Shown: positions 7,956-16,466, numbered from the stretch's first letter. The stretch: 64,000 bases of DNA from Natrinema marinum (GCF_024296685.1 NZ_CP100763.1:558001-622000); one strand, 5' to 3'. The notes: a model not told the origin generated them from the sequence alone. Numbers and translations: made by a program.

Positions 7956-9860
7956 ATGACTAGCGACGAACTCATCTGGCGAATCGCGGGCGGTTCCGGC
8001 GACGGGATCGACTCGACGAGCCAGAACTTCGCGAAGGCGCTGATGCGCTCGGGGCTCGACGTGTTCACCCACCGTCACTACCCGTCACGGATCCGGGGCG
8101 GTCACACCTACGTCGAGATACGAGCCGCGGACCACGAGGTACAGTCACGCGGCGACGGCTACAACTTCCTGCTCGCGCTGGGCGACTCGTTCGCCCGAAA
8201 CCCGAAGGAAGAGGCCTACTACGGCAACGAGGAGCTCAAACCGCTCTCGGAGAACTTAGACGATCTCCGCGAGGGCGGGATCATCGTCTACGACGAGGGG
8301 CTCATCGACGACGAAGAGGTCGCCGATATCGATCTCGAGGCCCGTGCCGAGGAGAACGATTGGCACGTCTTCCCGATGGACCTCCGGGCGCTGGCCCGCG
8401 AACACGGCCGCGAGGTCATGCGAAACACCGCCGGCGTCGGCGTCACCGCGGCGCTGTTGGAGATGGACCTCGGGCACATCGAGGACCTGATGGAAGACGC
8501 CATGGGCGGGGACATCCTCGAGGCGAACCTCGAGATCCTCCACGAGGCCTACGACACGATCAACGAGGAGTACGACTTCGAGCACGAGCTGCGCGCGCCG
8601 GAGGGCTCTCACGACACCGAGCAGGCGCTGCTGTCGGGCTCGAACGCGATCGCCTACGGCGCGATCGACGCGGGCTGTCGGTTCATCGCCGGCTACCCGA
8701 TGACGCCGTGGACGGACGTGTTCACCATCCTCACCCAGAACTTCCCCGACATGGGTGGTATCTCCGAACAGGTCGAAGACGAGATCGCCGCCGCGGCGCT
8801 GGCACTTGGCGCGAGCCACGCCGGCGCGAAGGCCATGTCCGGCTCCTCTGGCGGCGGCTTCGCGCTGATGAGCGAACCGCTCGGGCTCGCCGAGATGACC
8901 GAGACGCCGCTGGTCCTCGTCGAGTCGATGCGCGCTGGCCCCTCGACCGGGATGCCGACGAAACCAGAACAGGGCGACCTCGAGTTCGTCCTCTACACCA
9001 GTCAGGGCGACTCCTCGCGGGTCGTCTTCGCCCCCGGCAACATCGAGGAGGCCTACGAGCAGACCCGACTCGCCTTCGAGATCGCGTGGGACTACCAGCT
9101 CCCGTCGATCATCATCTACGACCAGAAGCTCTCGGGGGAGAACACCAACGTCGACGTCGAGTTCTTCGACCGCGATCCCTCGCCGGATCTGGGTGCGACG
9201 CTGACCGAGGAGGAACTGAAAGAGGCAGCCCACGACGCGAGCGGGAAGTTCAAGCGGTTCAACTACGACGAGGCCGAGAACAACGTCTCCCCGCGGTCGC
9301 TGCCCGGTCAGCAGGGCGGGCGCTACCTCGCGACCGGCAACGAGCACTCGCCCGTCGGTCACATCAGCGAGGACCCCGACAACCGCGTCGCACAGATGAC
9401 CCGCCGCATCGAGAAACTCGAGTCCATTCGCGAGGACCTCGACGAGGAACACGCGTCGAACCAGACGTACTTCGGCGACGAGACGGCCGAATACGGCATC
9501 ATCACGTGGGGGTCCTCGCAGGGTGCCGTCGCGGAGGCCGTCGAACGGCTCAACGAGAACGGTTACCCCGTCAAGGGGCTCGGCGTCTCCGATATGATGC
9601 CGTTCCCCGAGCGAGAGGTCACCGACTTCCTCGAGAGCGTCGACGAGGCGATGGTCGTCGAGATGAACGCCACCGCGCAGTTCCGCGGGCTGATCCAGAA
9701 GGAACTGGGCCGGTTCGGCGACAAACTGACCAGCCTCCTGAAATACAACGGCAACCCCTTCGAGCCCGCCGAGATCGTCGAGGGCTACGAGGTCAACCTC
9801 GAGGGAGAGGATCGCCAACCGACCGCACAGGTGCGAATCGAACCCGCTGCAGGTGACTGA
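7956..9860 (+). CDS. korA: 2-oxoacid:ferredoxin oxidoreductase, alpha subunit (probably 2-oxoglutarate)
   Basis: 634 residues from the ATG at 7956 (TSDELIWRIAGGSGDGIDST). Fused gamma-alpha subunit of the CoA-acylating 2-oxoacid:ferredoxin oxidoreductase that replaces the 2-oxoacid dehydrogenase complex in haloarchaea. The N-terminal gamma domain (about 1-190) has GGSGDGIDSTSQNFAKAL and SRIRGGHTYVEIR. The alpha (pyrimidine-binding) domain starts around 215 with GSNAIAYGAIDAGCRFIAGYPMTPWTD. A longer frame is open upstream, but the conserved start is here. The N-terminus resembles KorA rather than PorA of haloarchaea. korB follows 3 bp later, so the two form one operon. Confidence 0.93.
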   Translation: MTSDELIWRIAGGSGDGIDSTSQNFAKALMRSGLDVFTHRHYPSRIRGGHTYVEIRAADHEVQSRGDGYNFLLALGDSFARNPKEEAYYGNEELKPLSENLDDLREGGIIVYDEGLIDDEEVADIDLEARAEENDWHVFPMDLRALAREHGREVMRNTAGVGVTAALLEMDLGHIEDLMEDAMGGDILEANLEILHEAYDTINEEYDFEHELRAPEGSHDTEQALLSGSNAIAYGAIDAGCRFIAGYPMTPWTDVFTILTQNFPDMGGISEQVEDEIAAAALALGASHAGAKAMSGSSGGGFALMSEPLGLAEMTETPLVLVESMRAGPSTGMPTKPEQGDLEFVLYTSQGDSSRVVFAPGNIEEAYEQTRLAFEIAWDYQLPSIIIYDQKLSGENTNVDVEFFDRDPSPDLGATLTEEELKEAAHDASGKFKRFNYDEAENNVSPRSLPGQQGGRYLATGNEHSPVGHISEDPDNRVAQMTRRIEKLESIREDLDEEHASNQTYFGDETAEYGIITWGSSQGAVAEAVERLNENGYPVKGLGVSDMMPFPEREVTDFLESVDEAMVVEMNATAQFRGLIQKELGRFGDKLTSLLKYNGNPFEPAEIVEGYEVNLEGEDRQPTAQVRIEPAAGD

Positions 9861-9863
9861 ACA

Positions 9864-10799
9864 ATGAGTGCATTCAACGCAATCGGTGAGGAACGGGAGA
9901 TCGACCGGGACGAGTTCACGCCCGGCGTCGAACCGCAGCCGACCTGGTGTCCGGGCTGTGGCGACTTCGGCGTCCTGAAGGCGCTGAAACAGGCCCTGCC
10001 GGAGGTCGGCAAGAACCCTGAAGAGGTGCTGACCGTCACCGGGATCGGTTGTTCCGGCAAGCTGAACAGCTACCTGGACACCTACGGCTTCCACACGATC
10101 CACGGCCGGTCGCTGCCCGTGGCTCGCGCCGCGAAACTCGCGAACCCCGAACTCGAGGTCATCGCCGCCGGCGGCGACGGCGACGGCTACGGGATCGGCG
10201 GCAACCACTTCATCCACACGGCCCGGGAGAACCACGATATGACCTACATCGTGTTCAACAACGAGATCTTCGGCCTGACGAAAGGCCAGACCTCGCCGAC
10301 CAGCCCGAAGGGCCACAAATCCAAGACCCAGCCCTCGGGCAGCGCGAAGACGCCGCTGCGGCCGCTGTCGCTCTCGCTGAACGCCGGCGCGAGCTACATC
10401 GCCCGGACCGCCGCCGTCAATCCGAATCAGGCCAAGGAGATCATCAAAGAGGCCATCGAACACGACGGCTTCGCCCACATCGACTTCCTGACGCAGTGTC
10501 CGACGTGGAACAAGGACGCCCGCCAGTACGTGCCCTACATCGACGTCCAGGAGTCCGATGACTACGACTTCGACGTGACCGACCGGCGCGAGGCCGCCGA
10601 GATGATGCACGAGACCGAGGACGTGCTCAACGAGGGTACGGTCCTGACCGGCCGCTACTACGTCGACGAGGATCGGCCCTCCTACTCCGAGGAGAAACAC
10701 GCCGTCGGCGAGATGCCCGACCAACCGCTGGCGGAGCGCTACTTCGACGACGACGCCGAGTGGGAGCGCAGCTACGACCTGCTGGACCGACACACCTGA
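9864..10799 (+). CDS. korB: 2-oxoacid:ferredoxin oxidoreductase, beta subunit
   Basis: 311 residues. TPP- and 4Fe-4S-binding beta subunit that partners KorA. Candidate cluster ligands are Cys29 and Cys32 (WCPGCGDFG), Cys63 (GIGCSGK) and Cys212 (LTQCPTW), the usual spacing for this family. The TPP motif is GGDGDGYGIGGNHF...NNEIFGLTKGQTSPT at about 103-147. It begins 3 bp after korA ends, so stoichiometric co-expression is expected. Together they oxidise a 2-oxoacid, most likely 2-oxoglutarate in the TCA cycle, and reduce ferredoxin. Confidence 0.94.
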   Translation: MSAFNAIGEEREIDRDEFTPGVEPQPTWCPGCGDFGVLKALKQALPEVGKNPEEVLTVTGIGCSGKLNSYLDTYGFHTIHGRSLPVARAAKLANPELEVIAAGGDGDGYGIGGNHFIHTARENHDMTYIVFNNEIFGLTKGQTSPTSPKGHKSKTQPSGSAKTPLRPLSLSLNAGASYIARTAAVNPNQAKEIIKEAIEHDGFAHIDFLTQCPTWNKDARQYVPYIDVQESDDYDFDVTDRREAAEMMHETEDVLNEGTVLTGRYYVDEDRPSYSEEKHAVGEMPDQPLAERYFDDDAEWERSYDLLDRHT

Positions 10800-10874
10800 G
10801 CCGGCCGTACCCGCACACGGTCGATCGGCCCCGTATCGGCCGTTGACCGCCGCGTCACGTACGATATCCGTCGT

Positions 10875-10897
10875 TTTCGTATACAAAAGATATTTTT
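10875..10897 (+). promoter_or_regulatory. Lrp promoter: TATA box and adjoining near-palindrome
   Basis: A TATTTTT box at 10891-10897 sits 24-30 nt before the ATG at 10921. Just upstream is the near-palindrome TTTcGTATACaAAA (10875-10888), with one mismatched pair around a perfect GTATAC core. Lrp proteins bind such AT-rich palindromes as dimers and commonly regulate their own genes, so autoregulation is the likeliest meaning. Confidence 0.5.
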
Positions 10898-10920
10898 CCG
10901 CCGGAGCAAAACATACTCCC

Positions 10921-11349
10921 ATGAGCACTCAGGCGACGGAAGATCGTATCCTCGAAGTTCTCGAGGAGGACGCGCAGGCGTCCTACGCCGAAATCGCCGA
11001 CCGGGCGAACGTCTCGAAGCCCACGGTGAGAAAGTACATCAACCAACTCGAGGAGGAGGGGGTCATCGTCGGCTACTCGGCCGACATCGACCCGAAGAAG
11101 CTCTCGAGCCAGACGATCGCGTTGGTCGGACTCGACGTGGCGAGCGAGCGCTACGTCGAGGCAACGCAGGCGATCAAAGCCCTGGACGAGGTCGAGGCGT
11201 TGTACAGTTCCAGCGGCGACCACATGCTGATGGCCGAAGTCCGTGCCGAGGACGGCGACGCACTCGGCGAGATCATCTCCGAGGAACTGCTCGAGATCGA
11301 GGGCGTCACCGCGGCCCATCCGTCTTTCCTGCAGGAGCGGCTGAAGTAA
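10921..11349 (+). CDS. lrp: Lrp/AsnC family transcriptional regulator
   Basis: 142 residues: N-terminal winged helix (about 5-55, ILEVLEEDAQASYAEIADRANVSKPTVRKYINQLEEEGVI) and a C-terminal RAM effector-binding domain (about 65-140, IALVGLDVASERYVEATQAI...YSSSGDHMLMAEV). Full length and intact. The ATG at 10921 is fixed by a leaderless TATA box and the conserved start; the frame is open further upstream but runs through the promoter. It resembles Halobacterium LrpA1 as I remember it, which controls an aminotransferase gene and its own promoter. It follows korAB by about 120 bp with its own promoter, so it may sense amino or oxo acids linked to that enzyme. Confidence 0.9.
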   Translation: MSTQATEDRILEVLEEDAQASYAEIADRANVSKPTVRKYINQLEEEGVIVGYSADIDPKKLSSQTIALVGLDVASERYVEATQAIKALDEVEALYSSSGDHMLMAEVRAEDGDALGEIISEELLEIEGVTAAHPSFLQERLK

Positions 11350-11415
11350 CATCCGGATCCGTCGTCAGCGATCGTCGGGGCCTACGTCTTCCCGCTGGCC
11401 GCCGTAGAGGGAGCC

Positions 11416-11895
11416 ATGCCGACGTACCAACGCGAGACGACCGTCGACTCCCCGTTCGAAGACGTCTGGGCGTTTCACTCACGCGTCTCCGGCCTCGAAG
11501 GGGTGACGCCCGACTGGCTGGGCCTGCGCGTCGAACGCGTCATCGGGCCGGACGGCGAGGCGAACCCGCACGTCCTCGAGCCGGGCGCGGAGGTGGCGCT
11601 GTCGATCCGTCCGTTCGGGGTGGGGCCGCGCCAGCACTGGACCTCCGTCATCACGGACCGCGAACGGAACGCGGGCTCGGCGTACTTCCGCGACGAGATG
11701 GTTTACGGACCGTTCGACCGGTGGGAGCACACGCACTCTTTCCACGCCGACGGCGACCGGACGATCCTTCGAGACCGCGTCGAGTACGAACTCCCGCTGG
11801 GCGGGCTCGGCGACGCGATCGAGCCCGTCTCGAAGCCCGGCTTCGAGGCCATGTTCCGCGCACGCCACCGGCTGGCGAAAGCGCGACTCGAATGA
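11416..11895 (+). CDS. SRPBCC (START-like) domain protein
   Basis: 159 residues. The start MPTYQRETTVDSPFEDVWAFHSRVSGLEGVTP and the later FRDEMVYGPFDRWEHTHSFHADGDRTILRDRVEYELPLG are typical of the polyketide-cyclase/SRPBCC fold: a beta-sheet groove closed by a long C-terminal helix (FEAMFRARHRLAKARLE). Such proteins bind small hydrophobic ligands, and the ligand here cannot be told. It is close to the NosL-like gene on the same strand, 78 bp apart, but separate transcription is as likely. Another SRPBCC protein lies at 40729-41163, not closely similar. Confidence 0.85.
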   Translation: MPTYQRETTVDSPFEDVWAFHSRVSGLEGVTPDWLGLRVERVIGPDGEANPHVLEPGAEVALSIRPFGVGPRQHWTSVITDRERNAGSAYFRDEMVYGPFDRWEHTHSFHADGDRTILRDRVEYELPLGGLGDAIEPVSKPGFEAMFRARHRLAKARLE

Positions 11896-11973
11896 GGACA
11901 GACGGCCCCTCGGAGCGGCGCATTCGATAGCCGGACCAAACCGGCTTTGATCGCCGAGCGGGTAGTCGCGAGT

Positions 11974-12576
11974 ATGACTGAACGCGGGGGACTCGAGCGG
12001 CGACGACTGCTCGGCGCGCTCGGAGCGGGGGCGGCCGTCGGGATCGCGGGCTGTCTCGGCGGGTCCGGGGACGACACCGATGACTCCGGCACCGACGACG
12101 AGCGGGCGCAAGTGTACGAACCGACCCACGAGGGCGTCGACGAGGGACCGATCGAGTTCACCGAGAACCAGCGCTGTGCGGTCTGTGGCATGACGCCGAC
12201 CGACTACTTCGGGAAGGGCCAACTCGTCCACGAAAACGGACTCGCGGCGGTCTTCGACTCCCCGGGCTGTCTGTTCGCCTACAAGGTTTCGTCGACGCCC
12301 GACTCACCGGTCGCCGACGCGTGGACGACTGACTACGAAACCGGTGACCTCATCGACGCGACCGCGGCGTACTTCGTGCTGATCACCGACGAGCAGGCCG
12401 CCGAGGACCCGATGGGGATCGATCCGCGCCCGTTCGCTGCGCGCGAGGACGCGACGGCCTTCCTCGAGGAGTGGACCGCCGAGGACCTGACCGAGGACGA
12501 TATCATCGTCGGGCTCGAGTCCGTCGACATGGATATCGCGGCGATCTACCGCGGTAGTCGGCTGCCGATCGAGTAG
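11974..12576 (+). CDS. NosL-like lipoprotein (copper-binding family)
   Basis: 200 residues from the ATG at 11974. The N-terminus ERRRLLGALGAGAAVGIAGCLGG contains a twin-arginine-like stretch and a lipobox with Cys27, followed by an Asp/Thr-rich linker, so it is an exported lipoprotein. The core ENQRCAVCGMTPTDYFGKGQLVHENG has the CxxCGM motif of NosL, a Cu(I) chaperone for nitrous oxide reductase. No nosZ/D/F/Y is in the window, so here it could serve another copper protein, conceivably the cupredoxin 1 kb downstream; that link is only proximity. The family call is good. Confidence 0.82.
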   Translation: MTERGGLERRRLLGALGAGAAVGIAGCLGGSGDDTDDSGTDDERAQVYEPTHEGVDEGPIEFTENQRCAVCGMTPTDYFGKGQLVHENGLAAVFDSPGCLFAYKVSSTPDSPVADAWTTDYETGDLIDATAAYFVLITDEQAAEDPMGIDPRPFAAREDATAFLEEWTAEDLTEDDIIVGLESVDMDIAAIYRGSRLPIE

Positions 12577-12639
12577 CGAGCGGGCGCGTCGACGCCCAGC
12601 CCGAACGCGGTTCCGGAACCCGTTTGATCCTCCGAGCGA

Positions 12640-13536
12640 GTGCGATACGACGTGACCACCGACCGCGAGACGACGCCGCTGATTGCGCTCGCCGTCGCCG
12701 TGTTCGCGACGAGCACCAGCGCAATCTTGGTCCGCTGGAGCGCGGCGCCGAGTTCCGTCGCCGCCTTCTACCGGGTGCTCTTTACGACGGCGCTGGTCGC
12801 GCCGATCGCCGTCGGCAGACACCGCGGTGCGTTCACGCAGCTCTCGAGACGCGATCTCGGGGGCGCGGTCGTCGCCGGCGCGGCGCTGGCGGTCCACTTT
12901 GCGGCCTGGTTCGAGAGCCTCGCGCACACGACCGTCGCCGCGAGCGTCACGCTGGTCCAGAGCCAGCCGATCTTCGTCGCGATCGGCGCGGGGCTCTTCC
13001 TCGGCGAGCGGATCGGCCCGAAAACGGTGCTGGGCGTCCTCGTTGCCATCGTCGGCGCGGCCGTCATGTCGGTCGGCGATGCCGGGTTCGCGGGCCTCTC
13101 CGACGCGACGCTGTACGGCAACGCGCTCGCGGCCCTCGGTGCGGTGACCGTCGCCGGCTACGTGCTGGCCGGCCGCTCGATCCGCCAGCGCGTGACGCTT
13201 TTCCCCTACGTGACCGTCGTCTACGGCGTCTGTGCGGTCGCGCTGTTCCTCCTCGTCGGCGTGCAGGGTCACGCGTACGTCGGCTATCCCGCTCGGGAGT
13301 GGCTGCTCTTTCTCGCACTCGCCGTCGGCCCCGGTATCATCGGCCACACGGTGAGCAACTGGGTGCTCGAGCACCTCGAGTCGGTCGTCGTTAGCGTCGC
13401 CTGGCTCGGCGAGCCCCTGGGCGCGACCCTGCTCGCGGCCGTCTTGCTCGGCGAGTATCCGAGCGCCGTCGCGGCCCTCGGTGCAGTCGTCGTGATCGCC
13501 GGAATAGCCCTCGTGACGCTCGAGCGGGCGCGATAG
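12640..13536 (+). CDS. EamA/DMT family transporter
   Basis: 298 residues with about ten hydrophobic helices in two similar halves, as in drug/metabolite transporters (LIALAVAVFATSTSAILVRWS... and a second half from LYGNALAALGAVTVAGYVLAGRSIRQ). Conserved EamA features include SAPSSVAAFYRVLF-like text (AAPSSVAAFYRVLF) in helix 2, the SVTLVQSQPIFVAIGAGLFLGERIG block and its second-half counterpart (VVSVAWLGEPLGATLLAAVLLGEYPS). Two GTG starts are possible (12640 and 12652); I give the longer. The substrate is unknown. It converges on the cupredoxin gene with a 54 bp gap. Confidence 0.88.
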   Translation: MRYDVTTDRETTPLIALAVAVFATSTSAILVRWSAAPSSVAAFYRVLFTTALVAPIAVGRHRGAFTQLSRRDLGGAVVAGAALAVHFAAWFESLAHTTVAASVTLVQSQPIFVAIGAGLFLGERIGPKTVLGVLVAIVGAAVMSVGDAGFAGLSDATLYGNALAALGAVTVAGYVLAGRSIRQRVTLFPYVTVVYGVCAVALFLLVGVQGHAYVGYPAREWLLFLALAVGPGIIGHTVSNWVLEHLESVVVSVAWLGEPLGATLLAAVLLGEYPSAVAALGAVVVIAGIALVTLERAR

Positions 13537-13590
13537 CGCGTTCTCCTCTCGACGGAAGACGGGCTCCAGGCGAAAAAATCGATGCGCGGG

Positions 13591-14727
13591 CTACTGGACG
13601 TTTATTTCGCCGATGGCGTCGAGCTGTGCCTGGTCGAGATAGACGCCCATCTCCTCTCTGGCGACGAACTCGACGGTCTGTTCCCCGCCCGCCTGATTCA
13701 AGAAGTCGGACCGGACGTAGGTGGTCAACTCGTTGGTATCGCCGCCGCTGGCGATCACGAGGTTGTGGCCGGGCAGCGGCTGGTAGTGTCGATTCTCGCC
13801 GGACGGCTGCGCGCGCCCGATCGTGTTCTCCCACTCGATCGCGTAGGTCTCGCCGGCCTCGAGTTCCAGCGTCGGGTTCGCCTGATCGGCGATGCTATCG
13901 GGCGAGACGCCGACCCACTGACCGTCCTCGAGGCGCATCCCGAAGGTGGTCGTCGGTTCGCCGGGTTCGATCTGCGGCAGCGTGACGGTCACTTCCTGAT
14001 CGCCGCCGTCGATCGTCACCGTCTCGGAGACCTGTTCGTAGCCGTACGTCCAGGCCTGGAGTTCGTACTCGCCGTTTCCGAGTAAGTCGAACCGGGCCAG
14101 CGCCTGCTGGTCTTCGGCCTGCTCGGCTGGATCCGGTCGCGCGGCGACGTTCGAGAACGAGTGCCTGTCGTCGAGGGTGACCTCGGCGCCGAGGGGGTCG
14201 CCGCCCTCGGTCTCGACGTGGACCACCAGCTCGTGGGACTCGTCGGGGCTAATCAGTTCGATCGGGCCGCGCATTTGGGCCGGATGGGGCGCACAGAAGT
14301 ACTCCGACATCTCCTCGGAGGCTGTGAACTCGAGGGCGACGGTTTCTCCCTGTTCGGACACCGTCTCCGTGGACTCGAGGATCTCGCCCTGATCGCCGAC
14401 CGCGCTGCCGCTGGTGATGTTGAAGTTGTGCGTCGCGCCGTCGCCGTTCGTCCAGATGACCCGGTGCTGTTCGCCTTCGATCAGTCGCAGCGGCGGGTTC
14501 GAGACGGCGTCGATCTCGTGGGGGGCGACCCCCATCCAGCCGCCGACGATACCGAGCAGTGAGAACGTCCGCCCCTCGCCGTCGTTCTGTACGGCCGGGA
14601 GCGTGACGTCGACCGCGTCGCGGTACGCGCCTGCGGTGCCGGCGGCCGCGGCCGTTCCTGTCAGCGCCGCCGTCCCCTTCAGCACGCCGCGACGCGAAAC
14701 GTCGCGTGAACGTTGATCGTTCGTCAT
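13591..14727 (-). CDS. Tat-exported cupredoxin with duplicated blue-copper domain
   Basis: 378 residues from the ATG at 14727. A twin-arginine signal (SRRGVLKGTAALTGTAAAAG, residues 11-30) predicts folded export. Domain 1 (about 54-160) is a plastocyanin-like fold with a complete type 1 copper site: His100 (THNF), Cys145, His148 and Met152 (CAPHPAQM). A carboxypeptidase-regulatory-like beta domain follows (165-250). Domain 3 (255-378) repeats domain 1, sharing WxGVxPxxI, NPxLxLxxGE and HNxxIASG/ITSG, but the Cys/His/Met loop is gone (YLDQAQLDAIGEI), so it should not bind copper this way. It is last in the operon with the PQQ dehydrogenase and is a natural electron acceptor for it. A longer in-frame reading upstream runs through the dehydrogenase gene and is not real. 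Confidence 0.88.
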   Translation of the reverse strand: MTNDQRSRDVSRRGVLKGTAALTGTAAAAGTAGAYRDAVDVTLPAVQNDGEGRTFSLLGIVGGWMGVAPHEIDAVSNPPLRLIEGEQHRVIWTNGDGATHNFNITSGSAVGDQGEILESTETVSEQGETVALEFTASEEMSEYFCAPHPAQMRGPIELISPDESHELVVHVETEGGDPLGAEVTLDDRHSFSNVAARPDPAEQAEDQQALARFDLLGNGEYELQAWTYGYEQVSETVTIDGGDQEVTVTLPQIEPGEPTTTFGMRLEDGQWVGVSPDSIADQANPTLELEAGETYAIEWENTIGRAQPSGENRHYQPLPGHNLVIASGGDTNELTTYVRSDFLNQAGGEQTVEFVAREEMGVYLDQAQLDAIGEINVQ

Positions 14728-14756
14728 GGTTTGTGTGTCAATCGTGTTGGTGTCTG

Positions 14757-16466
14757 TTAGCCGCTCATCGAGAACACGGCGAGCGTGTCGCCGCGCGGTC
14801 CCTGGCGGAGCCAGCCGCTGCCGCCGACCTGGACGGCGACGTACTGTCTCTCCGTGCCGGGGTCGTACCAGCTCATCGGCGAGGCGCTGATCGGCACGTC
14901 GAAGCCGTACTGCCAGAGCCGTTCGCCGGTCTCGCCGTCGTACGCGATGAGGTTCCCGTTCTGGGTCCCGTTGAACACGAGTCCCGTCGCCGTCGACAGC
15001 GAGCCGCCCCACATGTACCGTCGCTCCTCGCTCTCGATCCAGTCGCGCCAGACGCGCTCGCCCGTCGCGGGATCGACCGCTGCGAACGCGGTCATGTTCC
15101 CGTTCCACTCGTCGGGCATCTCGGAGGCCGGATCGTCCAGCCCGCCGCCCCAGTACGGATCGCCCTCGGAGAACTCCTCGTACCGCCAGTAGAGGTCCTG
15201 CGGGAAGTTCTGGTGGATGACGTACACCAACTCCGTCGCCGGGTTGTACGACGGCGGCTGCCAGTCGTTGCCCCCGGGCGCGCCGGGAACGAACGGGACC
15301 CGCTCGTCCTCGCTGATGTGAGGGATCATCCGCCACATGTTGATGTGCTGGCAGATCTCCTGGCTGCGCTCGCGGAGCCGTCCCGAGTCGGCGTCGAGCA
15401 GGAACACCCAGCCGGCCTTGTCGGAGCCGACGACGATGTCGCGCTGGCCGTCCGCGCCGGTCACGTCGCGGAGTAACACCCGCGGTGCGATGGCGTCGTA
15501 GTCCCAGACGTCGTGGGGGCTGCCCTGGTACCCCCACTGCATCTCACCGTTCTCGAGATCCATCGCGATCGTCCCGCAGGTGGGGAAGTTCGGTCCCGGT
15601 CGGACCGTCCCGTCGAAGTCCGGCCCGGGGTTCGCGACCGCCGTGTAGAGCACGTCTCGCTCCTCGTCGATCGTCGGCGTCATCCAGGTCGTGCCACAGC
15701 CGTGTTCTCGGCTCGCGCCGATCCACTCGTCCTCGGGGAGCGTCTCGCTCTGCCACTGGATCTCGCCGCTTTCGGCGTCTACGGCGGCCATGAATCCGAC
15801 GACGCCGTACTCGCCGCCGGCGCTGCCCGTGTAGATCGTCCCGTCGCGGATCACCGGCGCCCACGTCGCGGAGTAGCCCTCCTCGTGGTCGGCGGTGGAC
15901 GTGTACCAGACCTCCTCGCCGGAGTAGCGGTCCAGCGCGACGACGCCCGAGTCGAGCGTCGTCATGTACACCTTGTCGCCGTAGACGGCGGCCCCGCGGT
16001 TGTTATCGTCACAGCAGAGTTCGACCCCGATCGGCGGCGCGTAGGTGTAGCTCCAGAGGACCTCGCCCGCGCGGGGGTCGATCGCCTTGATGTGGTTCGG
16101 CCCGTTCGTCTGGTACATGATCGGCGGGTCGCCCGGTACCACGATGGGCGTTCCCTCCATGCTCGAGCCGGTCCCGACCGACAGCTCGTACTCGAGCTCG
16201 AGGTCGCCGACGTTCTCGGGCGTGATGACGTCGGCGGTGGTGGCCCGGTGCTGTTCGTAGTTCCCGCCGTACATGAGCCACGCCTCTGGGTCGTCCCCCG
16301 AGTTGCTCAGCATCTCCTGCGTGACGTCGTCGTTCTGAATGCGACCGATGTCGTGCTGTTCGGTCACCGAGTCTTCGGGGCCGCCGACCAGCGTATAGCC
16401 GTCCTCGATCTCTTTCAGTTCGATGTCGCGTGCGGCCTGTACCGCCCTGTCGTTGCGTAGTGCCAT
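14757..16466 (-). CDS. PQQ-dependent (quinoprotein) alcohol dehydrogenase, lanthanide-type site
   Basis: 569 residues, an eight-bladed quinoprotein propeller. Tryptophan-docking repeats (AxDxxxGxxxW) are visible at 128, 177, 228, 301, 463 and 508. Active-site features are the adjacent cysteines Cys151-Cys152 that form the disulfide ring over PQQ, Glu219 (GGEYGV), Asn279 (VANPGP), catalytic Asp322 and a second Asp324 (HDVWDYD). Calcium enzymes of this family have Ala or Ser at the last position; lanthanide enzymes (XoxF, PedH) have Asp. It would oxidise primary alcohols. No signal peptide is seen (starts MALRNDRAVQAARDIELKE), which is odd for a family that is periplasmic in bacteria. No C-terminal cytochrome domain. 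A strong ribosome site lies upstream, inside the end of the preceding gene. Substrate unknown. Confidence 0.9.
   Translation of the reverse strand: MALRNDRAVQAARDIELKEIEDGYTLVGGPEDSVTEQHDIGRIQNDDVTQEMLSNSGDDPEAWLMYGGNYEQHRATTADVITPENVGDLELEYELSVGTGSSMEGTPIVVPGDPPIMYQTNGPNHIKAIDPRAGEVLWSYTYAPPIGVELCCDDNNRGAAVYGDKVYMTTLDSGVVALDRYSGEEVWYTSTADHEEGYSATWAPVIRDGTIYTGSAGGEYGVVGFMAAVDAESGEIQWQSETLPEDEWIGASREHGCGTTWMTPTIDEERDVLYTAVANPGPDFDGTVRPGPNFPTCGTIAMDLENGEMQWGYQGSPHDVWDYDAIAPRVLLRDVTGADGQRDIVVGSDKAGWVFLLDADSGRLRERSQEICQHINMWRMIPHISEDERVPFVPGAPGGNDWQPPSYNPATELVYVIHQNFPQDLYWRYEEFSEGDPYWGGGLDDPASEMPDEWNGNMTAFAAVDPATGERVWRDWIESEERRYMWGGSLSTATGLVFNGTQNGNLIAYDGETGERLWQYGFDVPISASPMSWYDPGTERQYVAVQVGGSGWLRQGPRGDTLAVFSMSG

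Noticed and set aside
8256-10928. 890-residue open frame on the minus strand
   Set aside because: It lies antisense to korA and korB, which have strong family motifs on the plus strand. Arg/Val/Asp/Leu composition is the shadow of GC-rich codon use.
12603-12639. Longer start for the EamA transporter
   Set aside because: The sequence before 12640 has no in-frame start that improves the first helix; GTG at 12640 or 12652 is sufficient.
14728-15537. N-terminal extension of the cupredoxin frame
   Set aside because: It runs out of frame through the PQQ dehydrogenase on the same strand, and the Tat signal at 14727 is the natural start.
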